Of a stretch of 64,000 nucleotides of DNA, positions 35,531 to 48,262 are shown one piece after another. Position 1 is the first letter of the stretch. Every line of letters begins with the position of its first letter. Made by a program: the position numbers and the translations under genes. Below the pieces are notes generated by a model that was given only the letters and a program-made list of their open reading frames with translations, was not told the DNA's origin and did not search any database. The DNA lies in the NCBI GenBank assembly GCA_030141605.1, contig JAQGDQ010000087.1, forward strand, positions 496,001 to 560,000, read 5' to 3'. The DNA is from Tubiluchus corallicola. Its lineage: Eukaryota; Priapulida; Priapulimorpha; Priapulimorphida; Tubiluchidae.

Positions 35531-38500
35531 ATAACTTTTTCACATCTGCATTCTTTAGACGTAATTGGTCTGAAAGTTCAAAATTAATATTTGCGTTTAT
35601 ACTATCATGCGTCCACATTAATGAAACTTTTTTAAAAATTTATATATTTAAATTTCAGAGTCAGGGCATTTTTACAAGATTGACTTCCTTAATGCCCTGC
35701 AGCACAAATCATCGAATTAGGTTATTTAATTAAGTATATTTCAAAATTTGATTCTTATTGAGTATTTCGCTTTTATTAAATATTGAATCATTGAAATTTC
35801 TGTATTTTTAGTGCGCCGGTTGTGTTTGTATTGATACCAAATAAACAACTCTGAATCTTTCTTTTGTTGTTGTTTTTATTGGTGACCTGGATGTTGTTGT
35901 TGTTGTTTAAACAAGCATTACCTTAGATAAAGAAGATATTTGCAATGGCGAGCTACCAAGTAAACAAGCACACCATGCGAATCTAAAGTAGATAAATAGG
36001 ACACATGCACTAAGTCCATGGTCACATAGAGCCACTGAACTCAGGGTTCAATAAAAACGCCATAAATACGCGCATAATATTCAGCGATGCCAAACGAGCA
36101 AAAACGCATTGCAGTGATTGCACATGCCGTAGTACTACTAATCACCGATAAACTAGGCACAGATGAAGCCACGTTCAAATCTCACAAATCGTTAACAGAT
36201 GGCTCCACCTGACTGAATAGGTTTTCAGACATCCGTGTAGACACGATTAAATTCATTTCTTGTTTAAATAAGTTTGGTAAATGTTCCACATTTGCGAACA
36301 TCTGTCACTTTTACTGCACAGATGGCGATTTTATGGCATGTGTGGGATTTCCTGCTAACCCACTCAAAAGCATTTAGACTAAGGAAGTGAGATATTTAAA
36401 GTATTTAAAACAGAAATTATAATTAAAATCAAATCACCAATATCCCATTAACCAATCATTAATTTTAATGATTAATAACCTAAGGTAGCCTTTTAACAAC
36501 TTACAAGAAAGCTACTTTTGCTTTAACAGGCGATACAGCTTTACTTTATAACCTGCTTTGTGATTTAAAATCCATCTCGGTTATCTACACTTTAAATTTT
36601 CAAATCTGTAACGTTGTGGTCTGCCAAATTATTTTACAAATTAAAAGTAAAAATGCAATCTGAACAACATAATTTTTATAGAGCCACCTACTGATATCAC
36701 TGACCAATTGTGGTTAAATCTGAAACATATAAAATGCTATTCATAATGATGCTATTATCATAATAATTGCAATAGAACATTGCAATTTGCTATTGTTGTT
36801 TCAGATATTTTTATCGCTAATTAGATATTGTAAAGAACGTGTATTAAGTTTTATAAAAAAATGTTTAGACAACTACTCCTACTACCATTACTTTTAAAAA
36901 CTTTTATGAAAACAACAATCAAAGCTATTCCCACAAATTTGCTAACTGTGCAGAAGAAAATGACCTAAATGAGAAAGAGTTCAACTGATTTTGTCTATAA
37001 CATGGAAATTTTCCTTATGAACCCATGCCGGACATTAGATACACAATCCCGGAACAAAAACCGGATGAGTGACCGGAAAAGGCAGAGACAAGAAACTGAT
37101 AAATTTCAATCTACTGGCCCCCAGGAACTTCGAAATTAGGACATGCCGGGTTCAAGGGATAAAAATGTAAGAAAACAGTATGTCCCATTCAGTTTAATGA
37201 CATAAATACTGCATCCCCCATGTTAAAGTGGCCAATGAAATCATTTTAGTCAAAATCATACATCAAACTGTTAAAACATGTTAAGTATTTTTTATACCAA
37301 TTAAAACCATTGCTCCTTGGTGTGTTTTTTAGCATTTACCAGTAGTACAGGAAGTAAAGATCCTGTTTACAGCAAACAGGAAATTTATATATAGAAAAAA
37401 TGGACTTTTGAATGACCAGGCTATTTTGATGATCACACAACTTTGTGAATTTACTCAGAACTCAGAAGTAAATAATACAGTAATAATTAATTTTAATTAT
37501 TCAGTAATTATAATAGTATTTAGTAGAAGCGATGTTTGTTAATAAAGCATGTAGCGCATATATAATACATTCAAGCAGTTTCAAACTGAGCTAAACTTAA
37601 CAAAATAAACATGAGATTCTGAGCTTGAAGCAAAGATTCGTCATATTGCAAGTTTTTATTTATTCAATTCACTTGCTATAAATTACTAAAGGATATGTAT
37701 TACAGCACATAGTATGTATTATTATTAGTATATATGTATTACAGTAGATATGTATTGTTAAAACCTATGGGTATTTTTACATTGTTTGGTACTCATATTT
37801 GCATGTATTTACATTCACTGTTTACCAAACATCGATAAAGATATTTTGAATTTTCATTCATCTGAGATTGCTTCCTCAGCATTTATATGTTACATCTACT
37901 GTCAAAAAAGAATGCAATTATGTAAGGTATTTTAATAATCTAAACGCATGCCAAAAGGAGATTGTATTTCTATCAGTCATCTTCATCAGAATACTGAAAC
38001 TCTGGTATGTCTGCATTACAAGATTGGCTGCATTGCTCACTTAATAATTACATAAAAATTATGTGCATCATTCAATACTGATAATGGACTACTACTCAAT
38101 GCTAATGATATTTTAATATACGCTAGAGCAGCTTGTGCATTATTTCCAGAAATGCCAATCCTCATTCTTTACTTCCTGATACACATTAGTTGCCTCATCA
38201 TCAAAACCAACACCACATCAGCCGGAGGCTGCGGCTTCAGCTAACAGACGCTCTCAGACATAAACACGGATGTTTCCCTGACTACGAGCTTCGTCTAAAC
38301 TAGCCAGCAACTGCAGATAGCACAGTAAATGCAACCAGTTGAAATGCTTATTTTCTTAACAAATACTGATCCTGATTCGATTGCGACAATAAGTGTTTAC
38401 GCGTAACAAACTCTAATGCGCAGAGTTTATTTGTCTTCACCCTTAACCTGTATATTCTTCAGCGGTCTAAAGTCTAGGCACTTTAAAAGAATCGTAAGAG

Positions 38501-40648
38501 GAAAAGGTGAAAAAAATTATCGAAGCATACAATCCACAGTGAAACGTGTATACATCACGTCATACATTAAGTGTAAGGCGAAATGGCAGAACAGTAATAG
38601 GTGGTCTTTGAATTTTTTTCACCAAGGAGGCAAACTCGTAAAAAAATATTAAAAAAATGTAAAAGTTCACAAAAAAGCAGAACAACTTTAAAGTGCAGCA
38701 ACTATCTCATTACAATAAACAAAGATACAATTGCAAAAAATTAAATTAGAGGAATTTGGAATAAGACAGCAGTCTTCAGTCACTCATATAGTCCTCTGCT
38801 ACCCTTTCTCCTGCATAATAACATGCGCACATCTTCCGCATGTAAGTAGTTATGTATTTTTTCCTTTATGTCTAGAAGACATAAACATTATAACTATCAT
38901 AACTCGTAAATTTCATATGTACTTATGAGCTCAAACTCAAAAAACTAAAAAATGAAGTTTGGAAATGTGGTTTAAATTAGAAAACTTGACGTTTTTAGTC
39001 TATACAAAGCAATTATTCCAATCACGCAGACACTCTGACCTACAATTGCCTTTTCACTGACTGCGAACCCGATTTCAGGCAAATCTGCCGATATTTGCTA
39101 ATCTAAGTAAATCTGATGAAATATTTACACCAAGCAACGAGTGAAAGTCCTTGAAAAAGGCGACTGAGGAAAAATCTAGGGATGCTGGCATTTGCGTCAA
39201 ACCGTTTTACGTGTGTAGGAAGTTGTAGAACTGATTTCCGATGATAAGAGAAAGCATTGTACGTCATTCAAATCGACAACTTCCGCTTGACCAGCGAGGC
39301 CCTCGGCACTGGGTCAAATCATTTACTTCAATAAACGAACAATAAAAAACAAAAAATTTTAACATCTCGCACCTTAACTATTAACGACATGGCTATGATT
39401 AGGAACAAAACCATTTTTATACAGTCCGAAATTTAACTGGTTGGAATCCAGAGCACTCAATGGCAGGGCGGACGGCAGGTTGTGGCAGGACCGGAATCTT
39501 CCTCCATATCACAGCTAATCTCTAAGATGAGATATTGAATTTGCTCTAATCTCGACCACATTTGGATATGAATCTATCCTACCTCAAGAAGTAAATTATC
39601 AGGACCTGTATGGTAAATGAAACTACCCCCAACCCAGCACTTACCCAGACCAGCATTCACTGACTAGCTTTAGTGCTTATACCAAAAGAAATGCCCTCCA
39701 ACAGTCTACCTTAACGAAAACAACCAAATCTTGCGGAAATCTATAAAACTGCATAATCTATTCTGGACTGTTTAAATGCAAGCTTGCAGAACTCTACTGT
39801 TTAAACGTGAACTGGTGCAAACTGGACGTGTATGTTAGCAATGATGTGTCAAAACATTAAATTTTTTATTAAATACCTAAAAATGTATTACGAGATCCAC
39901 CAATTCAGCAAAGTTACACAAAGTTGTAATTACCACACTACATTCTATATTTGGACTGCTGTTTTTGTCGAGCAGGGTAACCATTTAGGAGTTTAATCTC
40001 CCAATCTGATTGCGTATAATATCAGAACATTTGAATTACTGTAAGTGCAAGCAGCTGCTTATAATACTTAAGAGATATCACCATATTACGTATAATACGC
40101 TACTATTATTACTAATACAACAACCAAAAGCCAAAGAGTTTCTTTAGTAATTTCCTGTGTTACGGACAATATCTCACGTGAGAACAAAATGTCACAATGC
40201 TAGATAATGTGACATCCCTAAAATAAGGTGGAACTGAACACTTACATTGCAGAAGGTTGAGAACTGCATGTTAAACAACTAGTAACCATAATGCAGTGCT
40301 TTTTAAATTTTGGTAAGAAACAAACTTCATTTTTCGGGTTATAATTATGCATCTGAAAATCTACTGCCACTGAATGCCACATGCATTTCATCTTGCTTGA
40401 CAAGAATTGTTGTAAGACGAACTATTAACCTAACTCTTAAACAACTATATGAGCCTACATCACAATGTGTCAAATTCCACAGGAGGATAACAAATATAGC
40501 CTAAAGAGAAATCAATATTATTGCAACTAGACCCCAAAGGACAAATTTACTCTCATTCATGTTGTTCTTTACATATAAGGAATGAATTTAGAACTATTAG
40601 TATCTTGTAAGAGAATATTACCCTCCTCCCTCTCAAAAAAACTAACAG

Positions 40649-40815
40649 CATAATTTTTTTTTGTTTTGTTGTGTTGTGTTTTTGGTGTGTGTGGGTTTTT
40701 TGTGGTGGTTTGTTTTGGGTTGTTTTGTTTTTTTTTTTTTGGTGTTGTTGGTTGTTGGTGTGTTTGTGTGGTTGTGTTGTTTTTGTGTTTGTGTGTGTGG
40801 TGGTGTTTGTTTTAG
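40649..40815. repeat. G/T-only low-complexity tract
   Basis: About 160 bp almost free of A and C on the plus strand (TTTTGTTGTGTTGTG and GTGTGTGG types). The overlapping long ORFs on both strands (Cys/Trp/Val/Phe or Thr/Lys/Asn/Gln-rich) are artefacts of it. Confidence 0.9.
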
Positions 40816-43800
40816 TCAAATCTAAAAGAGTAACGTGGCAGAGAAAGTTAAACATGTGTACAGTTGAAAGTTGTAGACATGATCTCATCAGCATTATAAC
40901 TGATATCAAGCATCTTATGTTACCTGCTTCGCCAGGAAACCATGAACTAGAATCTCGAGCATTAAGTTTTATTCACAGGCAATTATTCGTTGCGGTTTCG
41001 GTATGATCGGGGATGGGTCGTGGTTTTGCGGCCCCAAGTTTTTGAAGTTTTAATGAGCACTGATAAAGCAATGAAAGTTGTGATTAGAAATTTTTGGTAA
41101 GATATAGCCATTTCATGTTATAAAAAAGTTTAGACTTTTTAAAAGACATATTTGCAGTAACAAGTTAATACTTGTTCACAGTAACAAGTTAATACTATGC
41201 TCAATTTACATCAGCTATAGTTTGAGTAAAACCTTCTGTTAACCAACAAGAACAGAAAGTAATCCCAAACTACACGATGGATTTGAGAATCAGTTGACAT
41301 TGCTTGTAAATCTGGAGAACACAACTCTTAATATGCCAATGATGAACAAACAAAGTGTCAGGAAAGTTATAGGGAACCATTAATTCCACCATGATATCTA
41401 ATGAGCATGTGTGGTTACACCAATGCACATTATGCTTCTCACAGTAGACTGAAAAAATGCAAGAACGACTGCAAGAAGACATGGACAATTTTTACGATGC
41501 TTAGTTAATGTGCAACAAAAAAATAAAACCTAGGCTTTTATGAGTAATAGAACAGTAAGATATATGTCAGTTTTCCAGGAAGTTCCCACTTGTTATTCAC
41601 TATCCATCAAGAAAAGCTCAGCTGATGTTAGTTGAAGAAACTAGGCAGCCTAGTTTTGAATTAACAAAAGTATGGCAGTTGGGTTTCATTGAGTTTTCTT
41701 TATTCGAGGCAATGGCACTAACCACTCTACGAAGCATATTCAATCACTTTTAGAAAATTAATGCCAGACTTGTGCAAAACCTGCTGAACTTTACAAAATA
41801 AATTTGAATTCACGTGTGAAAATAAATCGTCATAATGTGTGCTTGGCTTCAAAGTTTTAAAGTCAAACTAATACCTCGCTATAATATAAGCTTTTACAAC
41901 TTAAAATCTTACTCTCATAACAAACATTCAATTTATTTTTTATATAAACTTACTGTAAAACTTGTTTCTTTTGATTTTTTGTCACTTCCTTATTAGCAGA
42001 ATTAAATTTGAAGAATTGCCATTTTTTGTTGCGCGAGACAAATAATATTATGAATACAGTCACGAGGACAACAAAGATCGGTAACCAAAGACACTTTCTG
42101 TACCTCGCATGTCATTCTCACCCACTCACACCAAAGACGCGAAACATGGGATCCTTACAGCAACGGACGCGTTCGAAATTTGCCAGAAAAAAGTAAATTA
42201 TTTAATTTATAAGTCTCTTTTGTTTAATAATAACTATGAATTCTTTGTTTAATCATAATAATGCACTAAAAAGCTTTGAATATTATATGTTGGGGCTATA
42301 TAGGCCTTTAACCAATGCTGACCACCTTGTTTCCTGCTGTTTAATCTAGACTATATTTACTAACTAATAACCCAACAAATTCAGATTACCCCTTTTGAAC
42401 ATAAGTAAGAAAATTATCTCTGACAACAAAATTAGTTAAAAAGGTGGACAAGGCTCTTATTTTTCTTGTAAACTGAAAATTGAAAAGTATATCCAAGATT
42501 CTCATTCAATGAACGATTACGGTATGATTTCACAAATGAAATTATAAAAGTCCTTGAGTCTCAACCAGATACAAAGAACCACAGACAGCTAGGTTCACAT
42601 TGTTTGTGACAATGTCAAGTATTATTTTTTCAGGAGCTACAACATGCTGCACATTTTAGTTAATAATTGTAGTTACCACCCACCATTTGCCCCTGCATTG
42701 TGTATTATGTAATTGTTTTCTATATGCAAATTGCATCCATTTACTAAAACGTATTGTACCTTTTGAATGTATGTAATAAACAATGATAATATTAATAAAT
42801 AAATCACTGATTTTCTGGTATCGGTTTTCAAATCCAAGCTATATAACGTGCTACTGACCCTTAACTGATGCAGTTTAAGAATGATTTAAAAACTAAGCCA
42901 GAAACATCTAATACTGTACTTATCTTATATTATACAAACAGCAGTGTAAGACCTCCCTGGCTAAATACAACAGCCCCAGTATTCTTGCTTAGCTAAGATG
43001 CAAATGATTTGCAAAAAGAAAAAACAAACAAACTCGGGGTGCCATCTATCAAAAAAACGAAAAACTATTTCGACGCATTCAATTTTGAAACACAATTTTT
43101 CCAAAATTTTAATACTCCACGATATAAAAATTTACCGAACTGCCACTGGTCAATTTTGTCCACTTCTTGGGAATTCGATTTACAGAATCAATAGGAGCCA
43201 TTGCAAAACTGTGCTACTAATGCTGAGAATATGGGTAATGCTACGGGAGCATGCACGTAACACACATATATTGCAACACACCAACCGATTAATTACCAAG
43301 CATATGTACACAATTCTCTAACATTATAACGACACAAAGTTAGGAAAGGATAAGTGCTTCTTTAATTCTTGTTGAATTCACAGCTGCAAGGCGCAACACA
43401 AGTTCGACGAAAAAGTGCTAGAGTGCTGCATGCTTACTGACTGTCCGAAGTTTTGGGTAAGTATCAGCATTCTTATTGTAAGGGAAATCTGATTAATTAA
43501 TACTGGAAATTTTAAACATTCTGGTTAAATAAAAGGCAAGCATACAGAAGTGAATTATAAATGAGGCAACTCGTAAAATTGTAAAATGGTCACCATTTTC
43601 ATTATACCAATCGCAAAGCATGGCTAATTGGCACATATTGCTCAAAGACTGAAGCACAGGGAATGAACACTTTTAAACTTGCTTTGTTCCACTGCACCAC
43701 AGAAAGTGACTATAAAATTAAAGATAGTGGATCGATTAACAGGTGAAGCCAAATCTTTTTCGACTATCGAAGAAAACTGAGAATGACTGAGATTACCAAT

Positions 43801-44363
43801 GTGCAATGTAGATGAGATAGTAAGTTAAGTATTGCAAGTTGTGGGATACTTATGATATTGTTAGAGTTACTAGACGTCTCATCCCATATTTTATAATTTT
43901 GTCCCCTGTCCTGTACTGACCTTTCAAGGACACCCAAATGTCCAGTATTTAGTTCGATTTCAAATTTCGTAATAAAAACATATTTTTACTACCTACCAGC
44001 CTATTTGTCACTTGTTCAGTTGCTATGGTTAACGTTTTACTTTCCAGTTTAAATAATTTTTTAGTTCATTTTCTGTATTATTTGTATTAAATAATAATTT
44101 TCAAAATTATTTTCCTTTATATTTTTATTCTGTCTCTATTGAATAAGAATTTTGCAATGATTGCACTTTCTCAGAATTCGTTTAGTTATCTATATTGCCT
44201 GTACTAAATAATAATAATAATTCTCTGCTGTCTGTATTAAATAAATATTTTCAAATTATTTCACTTTCACAATTTTTTTTTAGCTTGTATTAAATAATTT
44301 TCAAAGGATTTTACTTCTGTTTTCCTCATAATCCATTTTATGAAATCTTTGCTTTATGTTTTC
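40816..44363. other. Intergenic DNA
   Basis: No gene I can support. The ORF at 42998-43321 lacks any recognisable motif. A degenerate tandem repeat of TGTATTAAATAATAATTTTC-like units runs from about 44060 to 44330. Confidence 0.5.
44060..44330. repeat. Degenerate AT-rich tandem repeat
   Basis: Three to four diverged copies of a unit containing TGTATTAAATAAT, ATTTTCAAA and TATTTCACTTT-like words, with spacing of roughly 70-90 bp. Confidence 0.5.
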
Positions 44364-45258
44364 ATACCTGTCAACCTATTATTAGCGTTGCCCTTATATA
44401 GGGTCTTGCTAAACCTTATAAGACAGCACGGGACCTTACCGAATCTGAAAATATGTTAATTTGCTGGGAGCCAACAGAAACAGACCAGTCACGAGATCGC
44501 ATATCAGTCCACACAACAACAAAAATCATTGAAACATGATTTTATTGTCTTGTTTTCATGAAAAAAAACTATTTAGTTATGGTGTGATATTATTTATGTA
44601 TGCATATCAGATGGAACAAACACTTAACTTTATATATACATATATATTAAAAAAAAGACAAAACACATAAAAACGAGAGAGGGTTCAAGTTAATCTCACA
44701 TTCTTCCTTATAGTTTTATTCCGAAAAGTTTTAGTTTTCGCCACACTTTCCTTGTGTCCACGTGTTGAGAAATGGCTCTTCAGGTCGTAAAACCCGGACG
44801 CTCGCACTTTCACATTTTTCCTACATGGAACACAAAACGAGTAGTCGGAGCCTTCTGACGAGGCTTTCACCCATCCAGCGTGTGCTCCACCACAAAACTT
44901 TGGGCTCTCCCATTCTTTTAAATGACGTCCAGTTCCAGTTTTTTGCTTTTTCGCCGGAGGAACACGTTCGCTTGCCATGTTTTTTTTCACGAATGAAATA
45001 GCAGAAGTGGTTAACCGGATGTTAAAAATTATTAGCTGAGTGTGCGCAATGACAACGTTTGAACGGAAGTAAGATCGTCTGCATGAAAGTACCGATCGAA
45101 AAGGGAATATTCGATGCGATTATTTTCGCTGAGCAACATTTTGATTTTGCCGTATATTTTTCTTTTCGCCGTATGGATTTTCTTGTAAGCCGTATTGGGC
45201 CAAAAATGCATTTTTGCCGTACAGCAATACGGCCAAACCGTATAGGTTGACAGGTATG
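44364..45258. mobile_element. DNA transposon, about 0.9 kb, with terminal inverted repeats and a zinc-finger ORF
   Basis: The left end CATACCTGTCAACCTAT and the right end ATAGGTTGACAGGTATG are exact reverse complements of each other (17 nt, of which the TA dinucleotides could be target-site duplications). Inside, near the right end, CGTATTGC and GCAATACGG words form subterminal repeats. The interior is richer in GC than the flanks and holds one intact ORF (44685-44990, minus). There is no transposase catalytic domain, so the element should be non-autonomous. The superfamily is uncertain: a hAT or Tc1/mariner-like origin is possible. Confidence 0.75.
44685..44990 (-). CDS. Transposon-borne small zinc-finger protein, 101 aa
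   Basis: A single-exon ORF with ATG start. It begins with a basic PPAKKQKTGTGRH patch, then a HLKEWESP motif. The core is C-x2-C-x16-H-x5-H (FCVPC ... KSHFSTRGH), a BED/hAT-like zinc finger that in related elements precedes a transposase. A basic C-terminal tail (KTFRNKTIRKN) follows. No DDE/D or hAT dimerisation region is present, so it is either the first exon of a longer transposase that has been lost or a stand-alone DNA-binding protein of the element. It lies wholly between the inverted repeats. Confidence 0.65.
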   Translation of the reverse strand: MKKNMASERVPPAKKQKTGTGRHLKEWESPKFCGGAHAGWVKASSEGSDYSFCVPCRKNVKVRASGFYDLKSHFSTRGHKESVAKTKTFRNKTIRKNVRLT

Positions 45259-48200
45259 TGTTTTTAACTTATTTCTCTACTTTTATTATTGGTCTATGTA
45301 TGTAGGCATGTATTCTTTTATACATATATAGTACTATATATGGAGAGAGATTTTAAGAGTGTCCCACATTTCTAATTTTCTAATCTGGCAACCGTAGACA
45401 TTGTACATGTACACACGTGTGCAAAACTTGACAAATCTGTTTACATAAAAATAATGGGAGATATAGACAAAATTTGTATTCACCTTAACTTGTATTAATT
45501 AAGTAGTAATAATTCTCCAAAACCACATAAGTGCAATCTACTTAAAATTCTATGGTAACTATACAACACTGTTGCACATATCTTGTGTCTATGTGTCTTA
45601 GTAAAGGTCTAGCACAACTGTTTTAGCTCATTTAACACACTACTGTACTAGTCTTGATTAATGAAGCCTTGCATGGGCCAAATTTACAAATAATGGGCAC
45701 TAGCAAAACTGACATTATGGTATAGCTATAGGAATAATCTCCTCAATAATTAAAAACCTTCGACTTCCAAAGTTGCGACATACAGTACAGTAGTCTACAT
45801 AATACAAGCAACATGCACTCATTTCCAATGGAATTAATCTTACCTGCGTTTTTCTCTAAAAACGCTTGACATTATCTGATAACTCTCAGGTCACAAACAT
45901 CTGTCTGCCTAAATTCACTAACAATAAAAGTTACAGTTTGCTGAAAAATAAAAACGGTAAATTAAACTTTCAGGAAAATTAAAAGATTCCTGGTCGTTCA
46001 ACACTCACAAAACAAGGTCAAAATGACGACTGCATTTATAGCGCCATCTATGAATCAAATTTGGTAACTTTCTATGTTTATGTGTGCATGATCCATTAAT
46101 TGTGTGGCATTAAAAAATCAGTACCTATTTGACACTAATAAGATATTTTGAACAAATCCAACTTTATTAAGCGGAATGATTTATCTGTTTCACGAATAGG
46201 CATACGCAGATAATATTGCCATTCAAATTTGAGATTATTCTAGTCATTTTTAATGATTTATTTTGTGATTTCTTCTTAATTAGTTTGTAATAATCGACCA
46301 GGAATAATTAAGTCCAACACACATTTCAATAGTTATGTGAACATTGTGTTTCTTGCATTCGTGTATGTTGGTAACAGTATTTTTGAACGCATGAAATAGG
46401 ATAAAAAACTTGTAACTAAGACTATAGCTACTCAAAAATAAATTACTTCCTTTTTTACTTTCTCTTAAATCTGATTAAAACAATAATCAAGTTTGGTAAG
46501 CACAAACTCAACGAATACCAAGTTGATAATTTCTGGTGAATATTCTAAAAAATCGACTTCGTTTTAGACAACATCTCTTCAATGTATGATACTCAAATTT
46601 TACAGAAATAGTCAAATGCTGTTTACAAAATGGGAAAATTATTTGTTAGGGCTTGAAACAAAATAACTAGGCTAGATTCTTAGTTTTAGAAGCCATTATT
46701 CACAGATAAAAAACTTTGAGGTTTGATTATAAATTTTTCTTGCAATAAAAATGAAGACAATATAATATTTAATAAATTTCTATTTGAATCTGTGTTTGTA
46801 CAGTATGATGCTATAAATCAATTTTGTAGCAATGCCCTACAATTATTTTCCTATTATGCAAGTATTATTAAAGAAGAAACACCTCTTAAAACCCTCACCT
46901 TTGCTATGCAATGAAACTTTAATTGACAATGAGGCATTGAAAAATTATCTGTTATCAACTCTTATTAGTTAACAATAAGGTTGCTGACAGGCCAAGTCAC
47001 TTGAAACAATTATTGTTTCCATTTGCTGGAACATGAGTCGCAGTTACAAATTTGACAAGAAACATAGTAAGGCAGCACTGAAACACAATTTAATAAGTCT
47101 TTTAACTAAAGCTAAACGACAAAACCAGAAAAGCTCATGCTTGAAAGATTTAACTTCTCATACATTTTACAATTACAGTAAACTTCTTTATACCACCCAC
47201 TTTGGGACCATAAGAAATTTGGCGTCATAGTGAGATTGGCATCATAGAGAGGTGTGTTCAATTTTGCCACAGACAAATTGCAAAACAGGCAGACAAGTGT
47301 ACACAGATTAGACTCCCCAATTTTTGCTCTAAAGGTCAAAGAATGAAAAGAAAACTCATCATCACAAAATTATTCATTTGTGAATTAATAACTCAATCAA
47401 ATCAATGATCTTTATTATGAACTTTTTGTTTACGTAATAAACATGTCCTGTATTCAAATACATCATATAAAAGACTGTAGGCCAACTGCTCCATTAAACA
47501 CATCAGTATGTAAAAAAAGATTAAGTCATAACTACGAACTTCTCCCTGGGATTGTCTGATTTCTAATGTAATAAGTTTATTGGCAAACAATTAACACAAT
47601 AGTAAACAAGCTACTATCACACTACATGCTGGTGAAAAAAATCCACGTGTTTTCTTATCAGTTCCCATTACGACTACGTGCCAGTACGTGGTGCATTCAT
47701 TGTGATTATACAGCACATTCTTTTATACAACTCGTGACGTCTAGCCAGTGTCTATGACTCAGCCAGACATGTAGCAGCCTCATACAGTGGGCATTCTTAC
47801 TAAGAAACCACTGGCAGTTGAGAGAATTGAGGCTGCTGGCGGTATTTCCCCATTGAACACATATATTAATTTGCCTGGTGGATAGCACGTAATAGGTGGC
47901 GGTATATCGGGTTATTTTTATATACATTTGAGTACAGCCGCTTCAGGTGGTATAATATAACGGGGGGTAGCTTAACTAATCATAAAACGAATGTGTACAC
48001 TAACTAATATTTTCGCTGCTTTGATACATGGTTCCTAAAACAACACACACGAAAATTCCTTTCGTTGAAGTTAACTCAAACTACCCTGATATTTCAAAAC
48101 TAGTTCCAGCACTCATAGCATTCTTTGTATTGCGTTTAGCATCTCCACAGTCACAACTCAAGCCACAAGCTTAGAAGCAACGTATCACAGTAGGTGCAAA

Positions 48201-48262
48201 CTCCCACTCATTGCGAGTGACTCGCTTCAGTACAATTGCCCTCACGTGATGGCAAGGCACTT
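45259..48262. other. Intergenic DNA
   Basis: AT-rich with no supported gene. The left neighbour is the transposon; the right end is the presumed 3' UTR of the minus-strand coiled-coil gene. Confidence 0.5.

Larger units (their letters stand above)
32511..40648. other. Intergenic DNA upstream of HIF-alpha
   Basis: About 8 kb without a gene I can support. The longest open frame (33682-34044, plus, GTG start) has no recognisable motif and ordinary AT-rich composition. Contents: SINE-like pieces near 33440 and 35455, a CA/poly-C tract at 35038-35118, and a dispersed-repeat fragment near 39420-39475 that resembles 6170-6225. Confidence 0.5.

Noticed and set aside
40553-41006. Overlapping 111- and 118-codon ORFs on opposite strands
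   Set aside because: Both owe their length to the G/T-only tract at 40649-40815.
42998-43321. 107-codon plus-strand ORF
   Set aside because: No recognisable domain, and a second frame is open over the same bases; likely chance.
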